Shown in pieces: positions 21,739-33,572 of a stretch of 64,000 nucleotides of DNA. The notes beneath the pieces were generated by a model, which saw only the letters and a list, made by a program, of their open reading frames with translations, was not told where the DNA came from and ran no database searches. The translations under genes were made by a program, and so were the position numbers. Numbering within the stretch: the first letter of the stretch is position 1; each line of letters begins with the position of its first letter. The DNA comes from Talinum fruticosum (Eukaryota; Streptophyta; Magnoliopsida; Caryophyllales; Talinaceae), in assembly GCA_021018815.1 (NCBI GenBank), contig JAITYX010000012.1, forward strand, positions 806,001 through 870,000, given 5' to 3'.

Positions 21739-23229
21739 TGAAGGTTTGCGCTTGGAGAGTCTTAGTCACCCTAGAGGGGGATGAATAGGGTGATGAGGAA
21801 GTTTTAACAAACTTAGAAACTTTAAGCATGAAAAGAATAAAAAGATAATCCGAGTCTAGATTTGACTCGGAAAAGTGTACACTCGGAGATACGTGGAAAC
21901 CCTCTTGGGGCGGAAAACCACGGACAGTGCTAATCCAAGCACCAAGTCAAATACACTATTTTGAATCCTCAAAATACAATGGATCGACTCAATCGGAATT
22001 GCTCCCTTAGACAATTCTTTACAAAGTTTTCCTAGACTTAGAAGTTCCCTTATATGATCTACTACTTCCTAACCGAGGTGACCATTACGGCTATGGACAA
22101 TTGAGCTGAGTTAACCTTTATAGCTCAGTCAAGGGACCTTACTCGGAAAGTAGGAACAGTAAGTGACTGATTACAAGACTTTACAACTCCGAAGAGTATT
22201 AAGTACGGACTTGGAGTTATAAGAAGAAAATTGAGTGAGTATTGTACTAAGAGATATAGGTTCAAGCAATGTGTTCAGCAATCTGTTAAGCAATCTTCAA
22301 GTCTTGTGAAGTGGCTTCTATTTATAGATGACTACGTAGATTGGTCTGTTGTGTCTTGGTTCCGAACGTAAGTCTTTATCGGCCGTTGTAATGGCTCTTC
22401 TTATTCGCTCATAAAAGATCCGTTGGGATGTGAACGTTGTGCAATGACTCTCGACTCCTAAAGGTGCTCCAATCAACTAGTTATGTCTAAAAAGTAAGGT
22501 GGAAACCATCTTTGAGCTTAGCGTGGAAGTTTTCTAGTTTTGGAAACATACAACCCCGACACAAAGATTCGAGCCTTGTCCGAAGTAGATAAGCCTTGTC
22601 TCGCTGGTGGTTGACAGCCTCAAGCCGGTTACTTTTGTAATTAAAAAATGAGATAACCTCGTTTGGATAACCTATAAAAGTAAACCACTTTGGTTCTTAA
22701 AGTATAAAATACTTTAGTCTAAGATTAGGCATAGATAATAATTTAATTAAGCAATTAAGTGCATAATTATCTTAGGCCTAGAAGAGTGGAATTTTCTGAG
22801 TCTAATGTTCAATATACTCAAATTCCATTAGAGTTAGTCCTAAGAAAGATCAAGTTAAAAGAGTGAAAACATCGGAGTATAAGGACTTGATCGGGACAAA
22901 TAATTGTCAAATAAGCAAACCGACTTAGAAAAGGAATTAAGAGTTTAATTCACTTTACATTGAGATATGCAATCAGAACTCGGATAAAAAGTGTTAGAGA
23001 GATTATTAGAGCATGCGATAAATCGAAGTCCTATCTCGAGTTAGTCGAAGCAATAATGCGTAAGATATATAATAATATGTTTTCCGAGTAACTCGGAAAC
23101 AAATGAAAACTTATACAAGAGTTTTTATAATACTCGAATGACTTATAATCAAAACTTTGGGAGGATGAGGTTTATCCTTGAGTCTTCATGTAGTACTCGG
23201 AATGGTTCGATTTTGAGTTTGAGGCATCA
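21739..23229 (-). repeat. 3' LTR of X
   Basis: Plus-strand edges are TGAAGGTTTGCGCTTGG and GAGGCATCA. It is followed by its own polypurine tract and belongs to the same subfamily as LTRs of Y and Z. Confidence 0.85.
22318..22326 (-). promoter_or_regulatory. TATA box of X 3' LTR
   Basis: TATAAATAG on the minus strand (TCTATAAATAGAAGCC), about 580 bp from the LTR 3' end, as in Z. Confidence 0.65.
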
Positions 23230-23246
23230 ATCTCCCCGTCTTTGAT
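23230..23246 (-). promoter_or_regulatory. Polypurine tract of X
   Basis: The minus strand reads CAAAGACGGGGAGAT directly before the LTR. Y has AAAAATGGGGAGAT at the same place. Confidence 0.75.
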
Positions 23247-23700
23247 GAAAAGCATTCCACACTAAGATAGAAACTTTATTAGTAAAAATAGACATGAGTT
23301 TTCATTCTCACTTAGTGAAGTATTTCGGACTCGAAAAAGCATTTCGGATACTATCACTACTTAGACCATTTATGCGGATAACACATTTAGCAAACAAATA
23401 TTTGCACAACTATATCGGAGCAAAACAAAAAAATATGAACAGATATATCGGAGCGGGAAATAAATAATACGAGATCGAACTCGTAAAGAGTTAACTCATA
23501 AAGAATTCTTCTCAAAGAAAGAAAATTCATTCATATATACACGGAAGAAAAAATACAAGAAAGAGGGTAAGCTCCCAGTAAACATAACAACATCAATTTT
23601 TCTATTTTTCTCCCCTTTGCATTTCATCAAAACCAAAAACAGGGAAGAAAACATCGAAAAGATACCATTGATGTTTGACAAAAAAAATTAAGAAAAGAAA
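23247..23700 (-). other. 3' untranslated region of X
   Basis: AT-rich, no coding frame. It aligns with 33573-34029 (Y) and 60240-60678 (Z), including the stretch around AATGAA...TCATTCATATATACACGG. Confidence 0.65.
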
Positions 23701-25341
23701 TTAAGATAGGGGTGCTTGGGGTGCTGTGTGTGCTGAGGTGGATGCGCGTGCGAGTGCGTCTGCGCTGGTAGGCTTGGGATGATGTTAAAGATCGTGGCGA
23801 GCAGCAGCACGGGATCTTAGGGATGGGCTCGGCTCGACCGGCCGACCCGTAACTAAGTCATCTAGAGGCTCATCCTCTTACAATACCGTGGAGGGAGGTG
23901 CTTCTTCTAGTTTCACCGTTGTGGATCGACCAACGTCCACAGTGGTCTTCCGACACACTAAGACTACTGTCCGAGCCGATTATCTCTATTTCGGGGACTT
24001 CGGCACCTTGTCCCTCTTGCTCGAGCAACTTCCTCCTTCTTTTCTTCTTCTTCCTCCTTCTCCTCTTCCTTCTCTTCCTCCTTCTCTTGCTCCTTCTCCT
24101 CGAGTTGAGCTACTTCAACTGCAACTTCTTCTTCTTCTTCGCCTCTACGGAGGGGGACTTAGCGAGGCTCAAGGACTCCTCGAAGTTTATGAGTTGTCGG
24201 GGTCTTGAACAACCTTGGATCTCCTTTCTTGAATGAGCTGAAGTTGCTCATGTTGCACCTTGATCAGTCCCTTCATCTCGACGAGCAAATCCCGGTGCTC
24301 CCGGATCCGAGACTAAGCCGTCTTCTAGTTTATGACCATCCTCCGAAGGATGTTTTTATAGGACCGGAGAGTGGCCCGAAATTCGTCGATCACGTAAGAG
24401 ATCTTTTCTATAAAGACTGAAGACAAGGAAGCAGAGGTTGTAGGAGGTGGTTTCGAGGTGGATGCGCCACCAAGTGGTGGAGGGAGAAATAAGGCGTCCG
24501 AGTCCGAGTCATTGGAGGGGTGAAGGGGGCTTCGGCTTCGACCCATGGACCCAAACACCATATTTGATCTCCTGGTACCCGTATCCCGTAAGTTCCTTCC
24601 CGCCCACTACGATGGCGGCCTCGGACACTGCGTTCGGGTCCGAGGGGAGGGAACCTTAAACTACTTGAAAACCTCGGTTAAAAGGGCTTCGAAGGGAAAA
24701 GATGAGGATTTCATGGATTGAGCTGGCATAGTGGCCATTTGCTCGAGAATGGCTGGGAAGAGATCTACATCGTAGCCCTCAAGAATATTAAACGAGCTTT
24801 GAGAATCTTAGAATTAGGATTCTCTTTGCTCGAGTGATGAGAGAAGAAATTTCTCATTAGAAGAAAGCAAAGCAGCCTAGCCTCGGTCTTCATCCGAGTC
24901 ACCGAGAAATTCTTTCGTGACTCGGGGACTTCCGGGCATATTTTTGAAAAACTCATCTACAATCTCGTTGAAAGGGATGGGATTGCAGTTGAGAAAGGAA
25001 GAAGAGACTTTGAAAATATGATGGAGGGGGAAAGGTTGATGTGCACAATTATGTCTCGAACTCGTGTGGTGATGATTCCCTCATAGCAAGATAGGTTAGA
25101 GTAGAACTCAGCAATAAGTTCCGGGTAAATAAACTCTAAAGCAGAGAAAGTTGTAAACTCCAATGGTTTTGATGTGAGCCAACCACGAAAACAATGTGGT
25201 TGGGAAGAACTTGTAATCCAACATGAGGTTTTGGGTGAGGAAAATTTTTGAGGGGTTAGAGGGACCCTCTTGTGTTTGTTTGGTGCGTAGTTTCTTGGTT
25301 GCAAACCCTAGAAAATCTTGGCCCGAACCTCTTTTAGGCAT
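23701..25341 (-). pseudogene. X ORF3 (accessory Copia ORF)
   Basis: The frame starts MPKRGSGQDFLGFATKKLRT at 25341 and runs to GVYNFLCFRVYLPGTYC; other frames then give IYPELIAEFYSNLSCYEGII and later the DSDALFLPPPLGGAST hinge (about 24500). The C-terminal part contains a predicted coiled coil and a Glu-rich stretch, seen on the plus strand as CTT/CTC repeats near 24010-24140. At least three frameshifts break it. Order and motifs equal the Z copy, described there. Confidence 0.75.
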
Positions 25342-25466
25342 AGGTGAAGATTTTAAAGTGAGAGAGAGAGCAAGAGAGTAAGTATTGAGAGCTTTGAGAG
25401 TTCGACCGAGGAAGAAAGAATGTAAGTGAACCGAGAGTAAAGTAGCGAAATGAAGGTAAAGGGATG

Positions 25467-25475
25467 TTATTTATA
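25467..25475 (-). promoter_or_regulatory. TATA box upstream of ORF3 in X (copy A)
   Basis: The minus strand reads CGCTATAAATAACATCCC, about 125 bp before the MPKRGS start codon, followed by CT-rich leader sequence. Equivalent sites are at 26869-26877 (copy B), 40602-40610 (O) and 58377-58385 (Z). Confidence 0.6.
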
Positions 25476-26098
25476 GCGAAAAGATATGTCCTTCAATATT
25501 CGATCCGACCTAAACCTCCAACGGTCCCCTCACACAGGAGTGACGTTTATGCTCTATAACGGTTAGAATTCCAGTGGCTTTTTTCTAACAGACTAGTTCA
25601 ATGATCGATGCGCGCAATAGAGAGAGAGAGAAAGAGAAATTTTAAAAGAAATGTCTAAAATTCTCCACTTATCTAGAGATGATTTTAGAAGATTGATATC
25701 CATTTTGCTCAAAAACTAAGTCGGACTTAGTATGGTTTCCGAGTGACTTAGAAAACGCAAACAAATAATAACTCTTAGCTCGGTTTCACTCGACCAACTG
25801 CACCAATTGTTACTAAGGCCAAGAAAGAAAACATATAACACATAATCATGCAAGACAATTTGACTTAGAACATCACATAATCATGTATTAATCATGCCAT
25901 GTTCATTCCCACTAAAAGAAAACTGATCCTCACTAACCGCCTTCGTCAAAATATCAGCCTAAAAATTTTTGTAGGAATGAATTCAAGTTCAATATCACCT
26001 CTCCGAGAATGGTCTCTTAGAAAATGATACCCGACCTCAATGTGCTTTATCTTTGAGTGCTGAACTGGATTCTTAGTGATGCTAATTACACTCGATTA

Positions 26099-26719
26099 TC
26101 ACACTCGATTGGGATAAATTTGAATGAATGTCCAAGATCCTTGAAGTGTTGCTTGATTCATAGAATCCGAGCACGAGCACGCTCTAGCTGTAATGTACTC
26201 GGCTTCAGCAGTTGATAGAGCAACCGAGTTCCGCTTCTTTGAGTGCCAAGATGTAAGGGATTGACCTAGAAATTGGCATGCTCTTAATGTGCTCTTTCTA
26301 TCCACCTTGTATCCAAGCAAAGTCAACATTTGAGTATCCAAGTGAGTGTCGGTTCTCGGTCTCTTGAGAAGTATAGACCAAGATTTTGAAAATACGATGG
26401 AGGACGGAAAGGTTGATGTGCACAATCGTGTCTCGAACTCATGAGGTGATGATTCCCTCATAGCAAGATAGGTTAGCGTAGAACTCAAGCAACGAGTTCC
26501 GGGTAAATAAACTCGAAGAAGAGAAAGTTGTAAACTCCGAGTGGTTTTGATGTGAGCCAACCACGAAAACGATGTGGTTAGGAAGAACTTGTAATCCAAC
26601 ATGAGGTGTTGGGTGATGAAAATTTTTAAGGGGTTAGAGGGACCCTCTTGTGTTTGTTTGGTGCGCAGTTTCTTGGTCACGGACCCTAGAAATTATTGAG
26701 CTGAACCTCTTTTAGGCAT
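26099..26719 (-). pseudogene. Chimeric ORF3::RNase H frame made by the duplication
   Basis: The ORF3 start of copy B is at 26719 (MPKRGSA..., a stop follows within about ten codons). The 193-codon frame 26680-26099 begins TKKLRTKQTQEGPSNPLKIF (ORF3) and passes at the breakpoint into RPRTDTHLDTQMLTLLGYKV and DRKSTLRACQFLGQSL, ending with VALSTAEAEYITARACS (RNase H, catalytic Glu present). It is an accidental fusion; no evidence that it is expressed. Confidence 0.8.
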
Positions 26720-26868
26720 GGCTGAAGATTTTAGAATGAGAGAAAGAGTGAGCTCGAAAGAGAGAGAGTGCGAAAGAGAGTAAGTACTAAGAGCTTTGAG
26801 AGTGCGACCGAGGAAGCAAGAATGTAATTGAACAGAGTGTAGAGTAGCAAAATGTAGGTCAAGGGATG

Positions 26869-26877
26869 TTATTTATA
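26869..26877 (-). promoter_or_regulatory. TATA box upstream of ORF3 in X (copy B)
   Basis: CGCTATAAATAACATCCC on the minus strand, identical to copy A over this core. It would drive the chimeric frame. Confidence 0.55.
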
Positions 26878-27274
26878 GCGTAAAGGAATGTCCTTCAATA
26901 TTCCCTCCGACCCAAACCTCCAATGGGCACCTCGGAGAGGAGTGATGTTTCTACTCTCCAACGGTTAGAATTCCAGTGGCTTTCTCCCAACGGCTAGTTC
27001 ACCGATCGATGCGCGCGGTAGAGAGAGAGAGAAAGAGAAATTTTAAAAGAAATTTATGAAATTCTCCACTTATCTAGACGTGATTTCGGAAGATTGATGT
27101 CCATTTTGCTCAAAAACCGAGTCCGACTCGTATGGTTTATGAGTGACTCGAAAACGCAAATAAATAATAACTCTTAGCTTAGTTTCACTCGGTCAACTGT
27201 AGCAATTGTTACTAAGGCAAAGAAAGAAAACATATAACACGTAATCATGCAAGACAATTTCACTTAGAACATCA

Positions 27275-27880
27275 CATAATCATGTATTAATCATGCCATG
27301 TTCATTGTTACTAAAAGAAAACCGATCCTCACTAATTGGCTTAGTGAAAATATCAGCTAACAAATTTTGTAGGAATAAATTCAAGTTCAATATCACCTTT
27401 CTCATAATGGTCTCTTAGAAAATGATACCCGACCTCAATGTGCTTTGTCTTTGAGTGCTGAACTGGATTCTTAGTGATGTTGATTGCACTCCGATTATCA
27501 CACTTGCTTGGGATAGATTTGAATGAAAATCTAAAATCCTTCAAGTGATGCGTGATTCATAGAATCCGAGCACAGCAAGCTTGAGCTGCAATGTACTCGA
27601 CTTACGCAGTTGATAGAACAACCGAGTTACGCTTCTTTTAGTGCCAAGATATAAGGGATTGACCCGAATTAGGCATGCTCCTGATGTGCTCTTTCTATCA
27701 ACCTTGTATCCAACATAGTCGGCATTTGAGTATCTAGTGAGGGTTAGTTCTCGGTCTCTTGGGAACTATAGACCAAGATTCCGAGTCCCTACATGATATC
27801 TAAAAATTCTCTTCACCACGAGTGAGATGTGATTCTTTTGGATTAGCTCAAAATCTTGTACATAGACATACACTAAACAT
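27275..27880 (-). pseudogene. X RNase H
   Basis: The frame 27544-27353 reads CDNRSAINITKNPVQHSKTK then HIEVGYHFLRDHYEKGDIEL, the Copia RNase H end. Beyond it ADIFTKPISED leads to a stop near 27275. DDRKSTSG..-type sequence lies near 27700. Frameshifts separate the pieces. Part of this domain is also present in the duplicated copy (25900-26385). Confidence 0.8.
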
Positions 27881-28830
27881 GATTTTTGGCCTACTGGGTG
27901 CGAGATATAGCAGAGATCCAATCATACCTTGATAGAGTTTCTAATCTACTCGCTTTACCTTTTTCGTCCGAGTCCAGCTTTTATGCTACTATTCATTGGT
28001 GTTACTGCATGTTTTGCATCTTGAAGCTTGTACTTCTTCATAAACTCCTTGGTTTACTTAGATTGATCGACATAGATGTCATCTTTATCTTGTTTAATTT
28101 GTAGATCGAAGAAATAGAGCTATCCCATCATGCTCATTTGGAATTCCTGTCTCATTAACTCGGAAAATTCTCGACAGAGATTCTCATTAGTAGCTCCAAA
28201 AATTATATCATCAACATAAATTTGAGCAATGAGAAAGTCTCTCCCATTGGTTATTATGAAAAGAGTTATGTCAATCTGACCTCCTTTGAAATCATTTTGA
28301 ACCAAGAAACTGCTCAATCTTTCATACCAAGCTCGGGAGCTTATTTAAGACCATAAAGAGCCTTTTGCAATTTCTAAACATGATTTGGAAATTCTGAGTT
28401 TTTAAATACAGGGGTTGCTCTACATAGACTTCCTTTTCAATGAAACCATTCAGAAAGGCACATTTGACATCCATTTGATACAATTTAATATTCATGCTTG
28501 ACGCAAATGCTAAGAGGATTCTAATTGGTTCGATCCTAGCAACCGGTGCAAATGTTTCCCCACAATCAATCCCTTCTTCTTGATTGAAACCTTGAGCCAC
28601 AAGTCTAGCCTTATTTTTTACTATCAACCCATCCTCATCCAATTTTTCTTGAAACCCCATCCCCATAACTCGGATGGTCAAAAATCGTTTGGTTAAAGTC
28701 CAAACTTGGTTTCTCTCGAATTGATTAAGTTCTTCTTCCATGGCCTCTATCAATTCAGGTTCATATAAGGCCTCTAGTGCATTTATGGGTTCATTTAATG
28801 ATATGAATGCAGTGATTGCACATAAATTTC
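27881..28830 (-). pseudogene. X reverse transcriptase (RVT_2)
   Basis: Two long frames cover it. Frame 28834-28322 has [40 protein letters not shown] and [20 protein letters not shown], the hallmark Copia RT start. Frame 28317-28120 has LIAQIYVDDIIFGATNENLC and MRQEFQMSMMG. YVDD is intact at 28207-28218 and is preceded by Gln (CAA), where C1, Y and Z have TAG. A frameshift separates the two frames near 28320. It is the best preserved Copia RT here. Confidence 0.9.
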
Positions 28831-29818
28831 GCAAAGAAGAATGAGTTCTTACCCCACTTGTTGATGTCGGACAAAATGTTCTCGAGTGGGTGGCTCGAAG
28901 AATATTTGAATGCTCGACTCGTTCTCTCGGTTACCCAGGTTTGTTGGTTGTACTCGGCTGATCTTCATTAGCCTTATCCGCTTGAGTTTGCTCATCCGCT
29001 TGACCTTGAGTATTCTGAGTTGGCTCTCGAGCTATTTCAGCTGAGTCATGATGTTCGAGCTGCCTCATTTTGAGTTGCTTTCTTTTGACTTTGTCCGAGC
29101 TCAACTTCAGTAAGATCATCTTCATCTCAAATTAGTTTCGGATCCGAAAGCGTTGACTCACTTTTTTTTCTTGGTCAATCTCATCAAACACAACGTGGAT
29201 GCTTTCCTCCACTTTGTTAGTTCTTTTGTTAAAGACATGATATGCTTTAGTGTGAGATGAGTAACCCGGAAAGATACCTTCATCCGACTAAGCATCAAAC
29301 TTGGTCAGGTGATCCTTGCCATTATTGTGAACAAAACACTTACATGTGAAGGGTTTGAAGTATAAAAATGTTAGGCTTCTTTCTCTTGTGGAGCTCGTAT
29401 GGTGTTTTCTTTAAGATGGGTCTCGATGAGGCATCTATTCAAGTGTGTAGTTTGCTTGTGTTGATTGCCTAAGCCTAGAAATAGTAGGGTAGATCATGTT
29501 CAATCATCATTGTCCTTCCTATTTCTTCAAGAGTTTGATTCTTTCTCTCCACTACTCCATTCCGTTGAGGAGTTCGGGTGCTAATAAGTTATGAGTGATA
29601 TCATTCTTATCGTAGAACTCTGTAGATTCCGAGTAATCGAACTCCCTTCAATGGTCGGTTTGAATTCTTCCGATCCGAGTCCGAGACTCTACTTGAATTT
29701 TCCTACGAGCTTGCTGAACTCATTGAAAGCTTCATTTTATTCTTGAGAAAACAAACCCGGGTAAATCATGAGTAGTCATCCACAATCACAAGTACATATG
29801 ATTTACCTCCAAGACTCT
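28831..29818 (-). pseudogene. X integrase core and integrase-RT linker
   Basis: The minus strand shows the NKVEESIHV linker (about 29230-29190), the YFxWAEAIN block (about 29480-29450), and NQTLEEIG-like sequence after the catalytic Glu region (about 29550-29510). The linker carries a polar, Gln/Glu-rich segment (frame 29125-28931). There are multiple frameshifts; catalytic Asp codons are not in one frame. Confidence 0.7.
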
Positions 29819-30110
29819 TTACCGAGGTTTCACGAAGCATAAATCCATATGTAGCCTTTCAAGCACTTTCGATGTGGAAACAGTTTTGAGAGGTTTGAAG
29901 GATGATCCGACATGTTTCCCATTTGTGCATGCTTCACAAATTTTATCTTTCTTAAATGCACAGTTAGGTAAACTCCTAACTAAACCATGAGATGTAAGCT
30001 TTTTGATAGTATGCATACTAACAGGACCTAGTCTATGATGCCATGTCCAAGAATCATCATGCAATGATGTTTTTAAACACGATAAATTCCTACTTGGATC
30101 GAAAGAGGAA
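29819..30110 (-). pseudogene. X GAG-pre-integrase (HHCC zinc finger)
   Basis: The frame starting at 30064 reads MHDDSWTWHHRLGPVSMHTI, then KKLTSHGLVRSLPNCAFKKD and KICEACTNGKH. The family has WH.RLGH; the second zinc-binding His is Pro here. The Cys pair is present. The start of the integrase core follows (SKVLERLHMDLC). Confidence 0.85.
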
Positions 30111-30600
30111 TAGTGTAGGTATTACCCGAGAGCTTAGTGTCTTTGGTGGTTGCATCGGAAATATAGGAATTGGTTTGAGTGAATCTTACCTCTTGACCTT
30201 TGTCACACAACCGAGAGATGCTCGAGTTGATTGTTCTTTAATCCCTTGACAAGATAGGACCGGGCCGACCAGGTTGTCTCCTTTCCCAACGTCGCCTATT
30301 CCGACTATCTTGCCCTTACTATCATCTCCAAAAGTGACTTTGCCTCCTTTATAATCTTCCAACTTAGAAAAGAGTTGAATCTCTTGACATGTGATGTGAG
30401 CATCCACTGTCTAAGTACCAATGATCTTTTATTCTTTTCTCGGTTACTCGCAAGTTAGAAACACACTAACCTTCTCACTTCCTCTAACGAACCTAGTAAC
30501 TCCTTTTCTGAGGAAGAAGACTCTTAGGAACCTAGATTTGAATGACTTTAGGTTTAGTCCGATTCCGAGTCTTTTTTCGAAAATTGAGTCTCGTGTCTCT
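30111..30600 (-). pseudogene. X protease region
   Basis: The frame 30407-30186 contains MDAHITCQEIQLFSKLEDYK, GGKVTFGDDSKGKIVGIGDV and GKGDNLVGPVLSCQGIK, the segment after the protease active site in Copia pol. The active-site Asp (usual 'WI(I/L)DSGCSxHMT') lies near 30400-30430 and is not in frame. The equivalent in Y is 38400-38650 and in O 43990-44240. Confidence 0.7.
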
Positions 30601-31972
30601 TTCTTTTAAAAATCTTTTCTTTTATAAACGAGAAAAGAGGGTTTTCTCCTGTAAATTGATTTAGGCTCAGTCCTCCTTTCATTTTTATGAATAGGACCAT
30701 GCTCAGCCTTCCCGAACTTCATAGTTCCGGAATCCTTTTTGAAAAGATATGAGTAACAATTAGATTCCTCATCTTCATTAAAAGCAAGTCCTTCTTTCCT
30801 GAAGGAGACACATTGAGAGCCTAAAAGCATATCAATGTTTTCTTACCTTGAGTGAATTTCAAAACAAGCTCTTGAAACTCATTGAGCTTTCTTTTCGGAT
30901 GCTCATTTTCTCTTCGAGTGAGTCGGACTCGGTCTCATTAGTTTGAGTACTAGTCTTGAGTTCTTTTGGAGTTAGTCTTAGTTTTTCCAATTCATTTTTC
31001 AAAGCATTGCTCTTAGAAGTAAGAGACTCAAGTTGTTCTTTGAATTGAGAAGAATCAGAATTAGACTTTTCTTCCAAAGTATAAATATATTTAGCTAAAT
31101 CAACTGTGGAGAACTTAAGAAAGTATTCAATTACCTCCTCGGGACTTGTCTCCTCGGTGTGTGAGTTGTTAGAGTCTAACTACGATTTAGATTCCAAGTC
31201 TCGTTAGTGCCATCGGACACTTTGAGTCATCGGAATCATCATCTTCTTGAGATGAATCTTCAACACTCCACGTGGCCATCATAGCCTTCTTTTTCTTTCT
31301 GTCCCTCTTTCTTCTTGGATAGTCCTTGACTATGTGATCTTTGCTACCACATTCAAATCAACCGAGTTCTAGTTAAAGATAACTTTTAAGGGGAGTATGT
31401 ACCTTTTCTGTCCTTCTTATCTTTCTTGTAGAACTCTTCCTTTGGTCTTTTCTCCTATTTCTTGTGCTTCATCATTCTTTTAAAACCTCGGGCAATGACT
31501 GCCATGAGGTCTTCTTTTGAGTCCGAGGAACTCGGACTTTCTCATCTGCTTCCGAGGCTTTCGGTGCAATGTTCTTTTTACAGGTGAATTTCATGGGTGA
31601 GTAACTTCCCAATCGGTTTGTCTAGCTTTAGTTGAGAGAGGTTCCGAGCTTCCTCGATGGCTGTCACCTTGGGACCCCATCTTCTATTTGGTAGACTTCT
31701 TAGAATTTTTCTGCACATTTCTTCATGGGAAATCTTTCTACCCGGAGATTTAAGATTGTTTGTAATCTCGGTTAAGCGTATAAACATCTAAGTGATGTTT
31801 TCTTCGGCTCCATCTTGAACAGCTCATATATGTCAAGATATTGACTTATCTTCACCTATTTTACTTGGCTTGTTCCTTTATATGTGTTGACAAGAGTGTC
31901 CCACACATCTTTAGCCGTGTCACGGTCGACACTTTGTTGTATTCTTCTAAGCTGATAGCACACATCGGAATG
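30601..31972 (-). pseudogene. X gag (UBN2-like), N-terminus cut by Y
   Basis: From 31960 leftwards: DVWDTLVNTYKGTSQVK, a frame with RLTEITNNLKSPGRKISHEE and MCRKILRSLPNRRWGPKVTA (31787-31578), the FECGSKDHIVKDYP zinc knuckle (about 31360-31315; first Cys codon is a stop and last Cys is Tyr), a coiled coil (31077-30859), and MLLGSQCVSFRKEGLAF (from 30830). Gag stops at the cytosine-rich CACACATCGGAATG against the LTR of Y. Confidence 0.8.
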
Positions 31973-33556
31973 TGAAGGTTTGATCTCGGAGAAGCTAAGT
32001 CACCCTAGAGAGGGGTGAATAGGGTGATGAGGAAATTCGCTCGAGTTAAACACTTGATATGATTATGAGGAGAGTGCAAGTCAAGAATAAACTTAGAAAA
32101 ACACCGACTCGAAATAAGTGGAAGATGAAGATACTGATTGGACAGAACTTTAAGTCCGTCCGAGTCTAGATTAGACTCGGAAAAGTATCAACTTCGAAAT
32201 TACGTGGAAACCCTCCTTGGGCAGAAAACCACGGATCGTGCTAATCCAAGCACGAAGTCAAATCCACTATTTTGAATCCACAAAATACAGTAGAATGACT
32301 CAACCTAAGTTGCTCCCTTAGACAACTCCTTACGAGTTTTTCCTTGACTCGGAAATTCCCTTATTTGATCTAGTACTTCCTAACCGAGATAACCTTTACA
32401 ACTAGGGACAACCGAGCTGAGATAACCCTTACAGCTTAGTCAAGGGACCTTACTCGGAAAATAAGAATAAGTGTTTGTAACTAATTACAAGACCTTACAA
32501 ATCGAGAGTATTAATTATAGAGTTGGAGTTGTAAGTAGAAGATTGAAAATGAATACAAAGACTTTTGCTCAAGTATGTGTATTGACAGTTGGTTCAAGCA
32601 ATCTTCAAGTCTTGAGAGTTGGCTTCTATTTATAGATGACCAAGCAAACTAGCCGTTGTGACCATCTTCCGACCGGAAGTCCTTTATGACCGTTGTAGCA
32701 AATTTTCCGAGTCACTCGGAAAATATTTGTTGTTCGTTGGGCAACGGCTCTTAACTCTTTTGGAAGTCCCAAAACCACTAGCGGTGCCTTGAAAAGTAAG
32801 GTGGAAACCATCGTTAAGTTTAGCGTTGTAGATTTCCAGCTTTGGAAACAGCACAACCCCGACACAATGTCTGGGTATAGGTCATAGATGGAAAAAGCCT
32901 TGTCAGCTGGCGATTTGATGTTCCGAAGCCGGTTACTTTTGTAATTCAAAAATAGGATAGCCTCGTTTCAATAACTCATAAAAGTAAATCAATTTGGTTC
33001 TCAAAGTATAAAATACTTTGGTCCAATATTAGACACGGATAATAAACTAATTAAGATGATTAAGGGCATAATTATTTGAGTCGGAAAAACGAATGGAATT
33101 TTCTAAGTCTAATATCCTTGGGACTCAAAATCCATATGAGTCGGTCTAAGAGAGAATCAAGTCAAATAAAGAATATCGGACTTGATTTAAACAAAGCAAA
33201 GTTCAAATAAAATATTCTGACATAGAAGAATAAATTATCAATGTAATTTTCTCTTTGGAACATAAAGTCGGATCTGCGGTTGTGCAAAATAGAACAAGTG
33301 TTTGAACATGCGATAAATCCGAGTATTGTCTAAGTGACTCGTAACAGTGGGTAACCGAGTATGCTTTCTAAGTAAGTCGAATCAAGTGAGAATATATGTA
33401 ATGGTTTCCGTAACACTCGAAAAGATGATCTATCACTCGTGAAAAGTTTCTAAGGCACATAGAATGACTTGAAATCAAAACCTTATGAGAGCTGAAGTCT
33501 TATACCTGATTCTTTGATCGAAGTCGGATGATGTATATGTAAAGTCTCGGTCTTCA
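31973..33556 (-). repeat. 3' LTR of Y
   Basis: Plus-strand edges are TGAAGGTTTGATCTCGG and GTCTCGGTCTTCA. It contains a 21-bp palindrome TTTTCCGAGTCACTCGGAAAA... at 32703-32723 upstream of the TATA box. The left flank GAATG would be the target duplication, but its partner is deleted. Confidence 0.85.
32626..32634 (-). promoter_or_regulatory. TATA box of Y 3' LTR
   Basis: TATAAATAG on the minus strand in the conserved TCTATAAATAGAAGCC context. Confidence 0.65.
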
Positions 33557-33572
33557 ATCTCCCCATTTTTGA
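33557..33572 (-). promoter_or_regulatory. Polypurine tract of Y
   Basis: The minus strand reads CAAAAATGGGGAGAT immediately before the LTR start TGAAGACCGAG. Confidence 0.8.

Larger units (their letters stand above)
25010..27780 (-). repeat. ~1.38-kb tandem duplication inside X (ORF3 N-term / spacer / RNase H)
   Basis: Copy A is about 25010-26385 and copy B about 26386-27780. Each holds the N-terminal ORF3 part, the TATA-containing spacer and the RNase H end. The breakpoint joins TATAGACCAAGATT (RNase H) to TTGAAAATACGATGG (ORF3), with short homology around AGATT/GACTTTG. The copies differ by scattered substitutions and small indels. Confidence 0.85.
21739..31972 (-). mobile_element. Copia X, inserted in the 3' end of O, 5'-truncated
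   Basis: It comprises 3' LTR, polypurine tract, 3' untranslated region, ORF3, an internal tandem duplication, RNase H, RT, integrase, protease and gag up to the AMNILMCAI region. There its gag is interrupted by the 3' LTR of Y at 31973. The rest of X gag, its PBS and 5' LTR are missing, apparently removed by the deletion at about 38878. Confidence 0.75.

Noticed and set aside
23888..24236. Plus-strand Leu/Phe-rich frames (106 and 112 codons)
   Set aside because: They are antisense to the Glu-rich part of X ORF3; CTT/CTC runs generate them.
21739..33556. LTRs at 21739 and 31973 as the two ends of one complete Copia
   Set aside because: The LTR at 31973 abuts gag codons rather than a PBS and is followed by its own polypurine tract, so it is the 3' LTR of another element (Y).
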